Shown here: positions 1-4,263 of the stretch, in pieces | Layout: each line of letters opens with the position of its first letter | Position numbering within the stretch: the stretch's first letter is position 1 | Assembly: GCA_003694425.1 (NCBI GenBank) | Contig: RFJX01000250.1 | Span: forward strand, 1 to 6,924 | Direction of reading: 5' to 3' | DNA from: Gammaproteobacteria bacterium | GTDB taxonomy: Bacteria; Pseudomonadota; Gammaproteobacteria; J113 | DNA: 6,924 nucleotides | Notes under the pieces: model-generated | Told to the model about the DNA's origin: nothing | The model's input: the letters and a program-made list of their open reading frames with translations, nothing else | Databases searched by the model: none | Translations under genes and position numbers: made by a program

Positions 1-1593
1 ACCGCAAGGCTCGCGCTGGTCGAGTTCCTGGCCCGCAACCGCAGCGCCGACGAGGCCATCGGGACCCTCGAGGGCTACATCGAGAAGGAGCCGGACAACT
101 ATGTCCTGCGCTTTGCCCTGGCGAAGATCCATGAGGCGGCCCGCAAGGTGGACGATGCCATCGCCACCTACAAGGCGATCATCGAGCGGGATGGTACCGG
201 GCCCAACGGACTCACGGCGCGGACCCGCCTGGCGGACCTGTACGCCCGCCTGCGCCGGTTCGACGAGGCCAGGGCCTTGCTGGCCGAGGTGCTGAAGGAG
301 AACCCGAACGACCAGCAGGCCCTGGTCCTGCGCGGGCGCATCGCGATGGCCAGCGGCGAGGTGCCGGCGGCAATCAGCGATTTCCGCACCGTGCTGCGCG
401 ATCAGCCCAACTCCATCCCGCTGCACCGCCTGCTGGCCCGCGCCCACCTGCTCAACAAGGAACCGGAGCTGGCGCGGGATACCCTGAAGAAGGCCATCGC
501 CATCAACCCGCGCGACCTGAGCGTGCGCTCCGACTACATCCGCCTGCTGGCTTCCGAGGGCAAGACCGACGAGGTGGTGAGCCAGCTCGAGGAGGTCCTC
601 GAGATCTCGCCGGACAACCTGGGCGCGCTGGAGTCGCTGTTCAAGGTCCAGGCCGCCCGCAAGGACTGGACCGCGGCCCGCGAGGTGGCCGAGCGGATCG
701 AGAAGAAACACCCGGACAAGGCGATGGGCTACTACCTGGCCGGGCTGATCGACCAGGCCGAGGGCAGGCTGGATCAGAGCATCGACAACTTCGAGAAGGC
801 CCTGGAGCGGTCACCGGACGCGGTCCAGCCGCTGACCCAGCTGGTCAAGTCCTACCTGGCCCTGAAGCGGCCGGACGACGCCCTGGCCTATCTCGACAAG
901 GTGCTGGAACAGAATCCGGAGAACTTCGTGGCACACAATCTCCGGGGCGAGGTGCTGATGCTCAAGGGCGAGCTGGAAGGGGCCGGGGAGGCCTTCGCCC
1001 GCGCCATCGAGCTGAAGCCGAAGTGGCCGCTGCCCTATCGCAATCTCGCCGCCCTGCGCCTGCAGCAGGGCAGGACGGATGAGGCGGTCGCCGTCTATGA
1101 GAAGGGGGTGGAGGCCACCGGGGAGAATCCGGCCATGATCATCGGCCTGGCCACCCTGTACGAGAACACCGGCAAGATCGACAAGGCCATCGGCCTTTAC
1201 GAGGATGTGCTGGTCAGGGAGCGGGACTCGGAACTGGCGGCCAACAACCTGGCCATGCTGCTGGCCGACTACAAGCAGGACGAGGCGAGCCTGAAGCGGG
1301 CCCGCAACCTCATCGGTCCGCTGATGGACAAGGACAACGCCGCCTATCAGGACACCGTCGGCTGGGTGCTCTACCGTGCCGGCGACCTGGATGGTGCCCT
1401 GGAACACCTGCAGCGGGCGCTGGAGCTCGCCCCGCAGGCGCCCGGGCTGCACTATCACCTGGCCAGGGTGCTGCTGGACAAGGGCGACAGGAAGGGAGCC
1501 CTGGAGCACCTGGAGAAGGCGGTCACCGACCAGGCCCGCTACCACGGGCTGGATGAGGCGAAGAAGCTGCTGAAAAAGCTGAAGAAGAAGTAG
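1..1593 (+). CDS. TPR-repeat protein, C-terminal part (5' end outside window)
   Basis: The frame is open from base 1 to the TAG at 1591-1593, giving 530 residues. The start codon lies to the left; the first internal GTG (148) is inside a repeat and is not the start. Almost the whole protein is a chain of about 15 helix-turn-helix units of roughly 34 residues, with TPR signatures such as A..Y at helix ends, G or R at the turn and P-[DNE] closing each unit (EKEPDN, KENPND, INPRD, EISPDN, EQNPEN). One linker, near residues 405-440, is slightly longer. The last two units contain DTVGWVLYRAGDLDGAL and YHLARVLLDKGDRKGALEHL. The tail is lysine-rich (KKLLKKLKKK). TPR arrays are protein-binding scaffolds; no catalytic domain is visible. 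The length and form resemble the large TPR proteins of exopolysaccharide/PEP-CTERM loci (PrsT type), but no neighbour here supports that, so the role is open. It is convergent with the nuclease gene. Confidence 0.9.
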   Translation, partial: TARLALVEFLARNRSADEAIGTLEGYIEKEPDNYVLRFALAKIHEAARKVDDAIATYKAIIERDGTGPNGLTARTRLADLYARLRRFDEARALLAEVLKENPNDQQALVLRGRIAMASGEVPAAISDFRTVLRDQPNSIPLHRLLARAHLLNKEPELARDTLKKAIAINPRDLSVRSDYIRLLASEGKTDEVVSQLEEVLEISPDNLGALESLFKVQAARKDWTAAREVAERIEKKHPDKAMGYYLAGLIDQAEGRLDQSIDNFEKALERSPDAVQPLTQLVKSYLALKRPDDALAYLDKVLEQNPENFVAHNLRGEVLMLKGELEGAGEAFARAIELKPKWPLPYRNLAALRLQQGRTDEAVAVYEKGVEATGENPAMIIGLATLYENTGKIDKAIGLYEDVLVRERDSELAANNLAMLLADYKQDEASLKRARNLIGPLMDKDNAAYQDTVGWVLYRAGDLDGALEHLQRALELAPQAPGLHYHLARVLLDKGDRKGALEHLEKAVTDQARYHGLDEAKKLLKKLKKK

Positions 1594-1596
1594 GCG

Positions 1597-2154
1597 TCAG
1601 GCCCAGAGGCGGTCGAGGAGAAATTCGGTGGAATCGAAGGGGGGCTGGCGCACCGGGTCGTCCTCCTTGAGGGTGGTCAGCAGCAGCCAGTGCGGCCCCT
1701 CCAGCCGATAGACCTCCAGGGTGCGGGCGTCGGGGTCCACCAGCCAGAGGAAGGGGACCTGCTCGCGGGCGTAGATCCCCATCTTGATACCGCGGTCGAT
1801 GCGCGCGGTGGCCGGTGACAGGATCTCACAGACCCAGTCCGGCGCCAGCCCGAACCATGCGGTCTCGGGCAGCTCAGGCATCCTCTCCCGCCGCCATCCG
1901 GCCAGATCGGGCACCAGGACATCCTCTCCCAGGTGCAGTTCCGGCTCATCCAGGATCCACCAGCCGCCGGGGCCGCCGTCACCTCTGTCATAGGGGTCCC
2001 AGAGGGATCCGGTCAGGGCGGTCGACGCGCGCGCATGCCTCGGCGCGGGGCGAGGGCTGGCATAGAGTTGCCCCGCGAGGATCTCTCCGACCGCGTTGTC
2101 GGGCAGCTCGAGCAGGTCTTCGTAGCGTGCCTTGCGTGGGGCTGCGTCTGCCAT
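1597..2154 (-). CDS. Uma2-family (DUF820) PD-(D/E)XK nuclease-like protein
   Basis: This is a 185-residue protein, a normal length for Uma2 proteins. The chosen start is the ATG at 2154 (MADAAPRKARYEDLLELPDN); the frame stays open upstream, but that part runs antisense through the transporter gene and has no family similarity. Visible family features in order: GEILAGQLYASPRP (residues 23-36), the glycine- and tryptophan-rich stretch GGPGGWWILDEPEL (60-73), VLVPDLAGWRRER (79-91), WVCEILSP (107-114), then RGIKMGIYAREQVPFLWLVD (121-140). The putative metal and catalytic set is D83, E110 and K124, matching the D...E-x-L...K order of the fold. The nuclease fold is established for the family, but substrate and cellular role are largely unknown. 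Members are often multicopy and associated with mobile regions. No obvious partner gene or antitoxin is adjacent, and no strong Shine-Dalgarno sequence precedes the ATG. Its stop lies 3 nt from the TPR stop. Confidence 0.88.
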   Translation of the reverse strand: MADAAPRKARYEDLLELPDNAVGEILAGQLYASPRPAPRHARASTALTGSLWDPYDRGDGGPGGWWILDEPELHLGEDVLVPDLAGWRRERMPELPETAWFGLAPDWVCEILSPATARIDRGIKMGIYAREQVPFLWLVDPDARTLEVYRLEGPHWLLLTTLKEDDPVRQPPFDSTEFLLDRLWA

Positions 2155-2161
2155 TGGATGA

Positions 2162-2185
2162 CCGAAGGTTGTCGTTTCCGAAGGT
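2162..2185 (-). promoter_or_regulatory. Paired direct repeat upstream of the Uma2 start (possible operator)
   Basis: On the minus strand ACCTTCGG occurs twice, at 2185-2178 and 2169-2162, with start-to-start spacing of 16 bp. The pair sits 8-31 bp upstream of the Uma2 ATG. A TATA-containing stretch lies just beyond it (2185-2190). The arrangement could be a binding site or part of the leader, but no convincing -35/-10 pair is present and chance is not excluded. Confidence 0.2.
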
Positions 2186-2267
2186 ATAGTGTTGACCCAC
2201 CGGAAGCCCTTGACAAGGGGTAGTGCGAACAGCCCCGGTGCGGGTGGGCCGCAGCAGCATCCGGTGA

Positions 2268-2331
2268 AGGCGATTACGCTTCTGACCAACAGCCAACAGC
2301 CAACAGCCAACAGCCAACAGCCAACAGCCAA
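2268..2331 (+). repeat. Composite repeat A: 20-bp core plus (CCAACAG) heptamer array
   Basis: Positions 2268-2287 hold AGGCGATTACGCTTCTGACC, which recurs at 4179-4198 with two transitions. It runs directly into six perfect copies of CCAACAG (2286-2327) and a 4-bp partial copy (to 2331). On the minus strand the unit reads TTGGCTG, matching the TYGGCNN pattern of the two arrays near metH. The array stops 1 nt before the transporter ATG at 2333 and leaves no room for a normal Shine-Dalgarno site. No inverted partner array is visible nearby, unlike the arrays next to metH. Seven-base tandem repeats are slippage-prone, so the copy number is likely to vary among strains. Confidence 0.9.
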
Positions 2332-2332
2332 A

Positions 2333-3256
2333 ATGCCCCTGACCCTCTGGTTCCCCCTGCTGGCCGTGGTCGCCTCGGTACTGGCCATGGCCTGGCCGCA
2401 ACTCCTGGTGCCGCTGAAGCCGGCCATCGTGCCGCTGCTGGGGGTGGTGATGTTCGGCATGGGCATGACCCTGACCCCGGCCAGCTTCGCCGGGGTCCTC
2501 TCCCGTCCGCGGCTCATCGCCACCGGGGTGGCGATGCAGTACACCCTGATGCCGCTGATCGCCTGGAGCCTGGGCAGGCTGCTGGGGCTGGACCCCCTGC
2601 TGGCCGCGGGGGTGGTGCTGGTGGGGAGCTGTCCCGGCGGCACCGCCTCCAACGTCATCTGTTACCTGGCCCGGGGCGACGTGGCCCTCTCCATCACCCT
2701 GACCGCGCTCTCCACCCTGCTCTCGGTACTGGCCACGCCGCTGCTGACCTGGCTGCTGATCGGTCAGCGGGTGGAGGTGCCCGCCGGGGCGATGCTCCTC
2801 TCGATCCTCAAGATCGTCATCCTGCCGGTGGTGCTGGGGCTGATCATCAGCCGCCTGCTGGGGCGGAGAGTCGGCCCGGTCCTGCACCTGTTTCCACTCC
2901 TCTCGGTCGCGGCGATCGTCCTGATCATCGCCATCATCGTGGCCCTCAACGCCGGGCGGCTCGCCTCGCTGGCCCTGCCGGTGGTGCTGGCCGTGATGCT
3001 CCACAACCTGCTGGGGCTGGGGGCGGCGTGGGGTATGGCGAGCCTCCTGGGATACGACGAGCGGACCCGGCGTACCCTGGCCATCGAGGTGGGGATGCAG
3101 AACTCCGGCCTGGGCGTGGCCCTGGCCCTGAAGCACTTCACCGCCGCCGCGGCCCTGCCCGGGGCGGTCTATTCCATCTGGCACAACCTCAGCGGCGCGG
3201 CGCTGGCCGCCTGGTGGTCGCGCCGGCCCGCCCCTGCCTCCCCCCGCGACGGCTGA
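2333..3256 (+). CDS. BASS-family sodium-dependent transporter
   Basis: This is a complete 307-residue inner-membrane protein with about nine or ten hydrophobic segments, the usual size for bacterial bile acid:sodium symporter (BASS/SBF) proteins. Family motifs are MFGMGMTL (40-47), the crossover-helix motif GSCPGGTASNVICYLARGD (98-116) and EVGMQNSGLGVALA (252-265). Against the sodium sites of the Neisseria ASBT homologue as I recall them, Q69, S106, N107, S120, T124, E252, V253, M255 and Q256 all match with a constant offset of eight. This indicates intact sodium coupling and also supports the ATG at 2333. The substrate cannot be read from sequence: relatives move bile acids, pantoate-type acids, pyruvate or other organic anions. 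The ATG lacks a visible ribosome site because a heptamer array precedes it. An in-frame GTG at 2189, preceded by GAAGG, would add 48 residues including NSQQPTA repeats; I consider this less likely. No co-transcribed partner gene is visible. Confidence 0.92.
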   Translation: MPLTLWFPLLAVVASVLAMAWPQLLVPLKPAIVPLLGVVMFGMGMTLTPASFAGVLSRPRLIATGVAMQYTLMPLIAWSLGRLLGLDPLLAAGVVLVGSCPGGTASNVICYLARGDVALSITLTALSTLLSVLATPLLTWLLIGQRVEVPAGAMLLSILKIVILPVVLGLIISRLLGRRVGPVLHLFPLLSVAAIVLIIAIIVALNAGRLASLALPVVLAVMLHNLLGLGAAWGMASLLGYDERTRRTLAIEVGMQNSGLGVALALKHFTAAAALPGAVYSIWHNLSGAALAAWWSRRPAPASPRDG

Positions 3257-3257
3257 C

Positions 3258-3272
3258 CCGCGGGGGCCGCGG
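3258..3272. terminator. Short GC hairpin between convergent genes
   Basis: CCGCGG, GGG, CCGCGG form a 6-bp stem with a 3-nt loop, two bases after the transporter stop and 14 bases beyond the His-rich gene stop on the other strand. It is the only obvious hairpin in this 30-bp gap and could limit read-through in both directions. There is no T-tract on either side, so it is not a canonical intrinsic terminator. Confidence 0.3.
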
Positions 3273-3286
3273 CTCCGCCCGTCCTC

Positions 3287-3733
3287 TCAGCGACGGCTCT
3301 TGCCGAGGCCCATCGGGGGGTGAGCGTATCCCTCATGCCGGTCGTGATGATGTCGCCGGTGATGGTGGCCGCGATGGTGGCGGTCGCGGTATCCGTAGCC
3401 ATCACGGTAGGCGTAGGGCCGGTAGTGACCGGGCGCGCGATGGTCATGGCCATAGGGCCGATAGTAGGGATTGGGGTGGGCATAGCGGTAGCCGTAGGGA
3501 TGCCGGGCATAGGCCTCGTCGTAGCGGTGCCGGTGGTGCCCGTGATGCCGGTGCCGGGACGGGTAGGCAGGGACCACCCGGGGCACGGCGATGTAGCCGT
3601 GTCCGCCATAATGGCTGCCGGGAACAGGGAAGGTATAGATGCGCACCGAAAGGTCCGCCAGGGCCATCGGGGCGGTCAACATCAGGATCAGGGCCGGGAT
3701 CAGGCGCCCCGGGATGGTGCTGGTCTGAGACAT
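3287..3733 (-). CDS. Exported His/Tyr/Arg-rich small protein
   Basis: This is a 148-residue protein starting at the ATG at 3733, preceded by the ribosome site GAGGTGGG with 3 nt before the start. Residues 1-26 form a Sec signal peptide: a short polar start with R10, hydrophobic LIPALILMLTAPMA, and ALA before a likely cleavage after A26. The mature part is low-complexity and extremely polar, with about 23 His, 18 Tyr and 21 Arg in the whole protein. His clusters include RHRHHGHHRHR (60-70) and HHRGHHHRRHHHDRH (119-133). A tyrosine-rich middle section (PYGYRYAHPNPYYRPYG) separates them. No cysteine is present in the mature chain. No catalytic domain is recognisable. Clustered histidines in a periplasmic or secreted protein suggest binding of zinc, nickel or copper, or surface or polyanion binding, but this is inference. 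Signal peptide, ribosome site and composition make this strand the coding one. It stands alone as a gene. Confidence 0.78.
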   Translation of the reverse strand: MSQTSTIPGRLIPALILMLTAPMALADLSVRIYTFPVPGSHYGGHGYIAVPRVVPAYPSRHRHHGHHRHRYDEAYARHPYGYRYAHPNPYYRPYGHDHRAPGHYRPYAYRDGYGYRDRHHRGHHHRRHHHDRHEGYAHPPMGLGKSRR

Positions 3734-3744
3734 GGTCCCACCTC
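3734..3744 (-). promoter_or_regulatory. Ribosome binding site of the His-rich gene
   Basis: On the minus strand GAGGTGGG (3744-3737) is followed by ACC and the ATG at 3733. This is the best Shine-Dalgarno match next to any start in the window. It fixes the start and supports coding on this strand over the long open frame on the opposite strand. Confidence 0.7.
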
Positions 3745-3803
3745 ACGGGATGGAGAGTTCACCCATTAGGACCGGCAAACGGGCTTTCTGCTGCACAGGT
3801 GAG

Positions 3804-3833
3804 GGGAATTCGGGAATATTTCCCACCCGGGAA
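3804..3833. promoter_or_regulatory. GGGAA box cluster with short palindrome
   Basis: GGGAA occurs at 3804-3808, 3812-3816 and 3829-3833, with the inverse TTCCC at 3820-3824, so box starts lie 8 to 9 bp apart. Boxes 3812-3816 and 3820-3824 form the palindrome GGGAATATTTCCC (3812-3824) around an AT-rich centre. It lies about 80-100 bp upstream of the His-rich start, a place where a regulator could bind. The binding protein is unknown. Confidence 0.3.
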
Positions 3834-3843
3834 CACCGGAATA

Positions 3844-3880
3844 CCGCTGGACCAGCGGCCTTGCCTGCCGGGACCAGGCA
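3844..3880. repeat. Two adjacent perfect inverted repeats
   Basis: CCGCTGG A CCAGCGG (3844-3858) is a 7-bp perfect stem with a single central base. TGCCTG and CAGGCA (3862-3867 and 3875-3880) form a second 6-bp stem with a 7-nt loop. GGACCAG appears in both, at 3849-3855 and 3871-3877, 22 bp apart, about two helical turns. They could be operator half-sites upstream of the His-rich gene or hairpins in the RNA after metH. Neither has a T-tract. Confidence 0.4.
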
Positions 3881-3911
3881 CCTTCGCCGGCGTCGTGCCC
3901 TCACACCGCTC

Positions 3912-3946
3912 CTGTCGGCCCTCGGCTTTCGGCCATCGGCAATCGG
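3912..3946 (+). repeat. Degenerate heptamer array (TCGGCNN), left inverted arm
   Basis: Starting at 3915 there are four copies of TCGGC followed by two variable bases (CC, TT, CA, AA) and a final TCGG, in strict 7-bp register. The flank CTG (3912-3914) completes CTGTCGGC, the exact reverse complement of GCCGACAG at 4252-4259. Over 35 bp this arm matches the reverse complement of 4225-4259 at 28 positions, with all mismatches confined to the two variable bases of each unit. It is also preceded by CGCTCCTG (3907-3914), as is the array at 4201. Confidence 0.75.
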
Positions 3947-3957
3947 GTCGAAGGATA

Positions 3958-4166
3958 CTAGGGAAGCTCTGAACAAGTCATGGCACGCGATCTCGCCGTT
4001 GGAACCCGCCATTTCTGCGTTGCAAGCCTTTGAAATGCCCCAGGGCACCTTCTCTCGCGCAAGCGCGATTCACCTCGTAGCCTGCTATTCCATGCGGCTT
4101 GCGCCTTGAACTGACGGATTCCAACTGACGATCTCATCGCACCAGACTTGTTCAGAGCTTCCCTAG
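3958..4166. mobile_element. MITE-like element with CTAG target duplication
   Basis: The 201-bp body at 3962-4162 has perfect terminal inverted repeats GGAAGCTCTGAACAAGTC (18 bp). Both ends are bounded by CTAG (3958-3961 and 4163-4166), so the perfect match including CTAG is 22 bp. The inverted similarity continues imperfectly inward to about 50 bp; for example GTTGGAACCCG on the left faces GTTGGAATCCG on the inverted right end. No transposase is encoded. CTAG fits the YTAR target duplication known for IS5-type elements, so a non-autonomous derivative mobilised by an IS5-family transposase elsewhere in the genome is the best inference. It is inserted between the two inverted heptamer arrays next to metH. 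Confidence 0.8.
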
Positions 4167-4178
4167 ACACGGTGGGGG

Positions 4179-4259
4179 AGGCGATTACGCTCCTGATCGA
4201 CTGCCGACTGCCGACTGCCGACTGCCGACTGCCGACTGCCGACTGCCGACTGCCGACAG
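4179..4259 (+). repeat. Composite repeat B: 20-bp core plus (CTGCCGA) heptamer array
   Basis: The core AGGCGATTACGCTCCTGATC at 4179-4198 matches 2268-2287 at 18 of 20 positions. It is followed by CGA-type partial bases and eight perfect copies of CTGCCGA (4201-4256), then CAG. In rotation the unit is CCGACTG, against CCAACAG at the transporter, so both fit CCRACWG. On the minus strand it reads TCGGCAG. The outer end (4259) is 4 bp from the metH stop codon, so the array would be transcribed at the 3' end of metH mRNA. There it could fold with the inverted arm at 3912-3946. Confidence 0.92.
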
Positions 4260-4263
4260 CCAC

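Larger units (their letters stand above)
3734..4263. other. 530-bp non-coding region between the His-rich gene and metH
   Basis: No credible gene is present. From left to right it holds the leader of the His-rich gene (3734-3800), a cluster of GGGAA boxes (3804-3833), two small hairpins (3844-3880), a degenerate heptamer array (3915-3946), a MITE-like insertion (3958-4166), a 20-bp repeat core (4179-4198) and a perfect heptamer array (4201-4256) ending 4 bp short of the metH stop codon. Open frames crossing it encode only repeat-derived peptides. No convincing sigma-70 promoter was found for the His-rich gene. Confidence 0.75.

Noticed and set aside
2212..2240. TTGACA at 2212-2217 as the -35 box of a transporter promoter
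   Set aside because: At 16-18 bp spacing the following sequence is GC-rich (around CCCGGT) with no -10-like hexamer. TATAGT at 2185-2190 also has no acceptable -35 box.
2155..2658. Long N-terminal extension of the Uma2 frame up to 2658
   Set aside because: It runs antisense through the transporter gene and the heptamer array, giving repetitive GCWLLAV-type peptide, and Uma2 similarity begins only at the ATG at 2154.
1988..3184. Long minus-strand open frame rich in Gln, Gly and His
   Set aside because: It is a shadow of the transporter gene, with low-complexity composition and no family motif, and it crosses the heptamer array.
3320..3769. Plus-strand open frame rich in Val, Ala and Met, resembling membrane segments
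   Set aside because: It is antisense to the His/Tyr-rich gene; the hydrophobic look follows from the complement of His and Tyr codons. It lacks a ribosome site, whereas the minus-strand gene has one plus a signal peptide.
4198..4259. CRISPR array
   Set aside because: Units are 7 bp, contiguous and without spacers, so this is a tandem repeat, and no cas gene is present.
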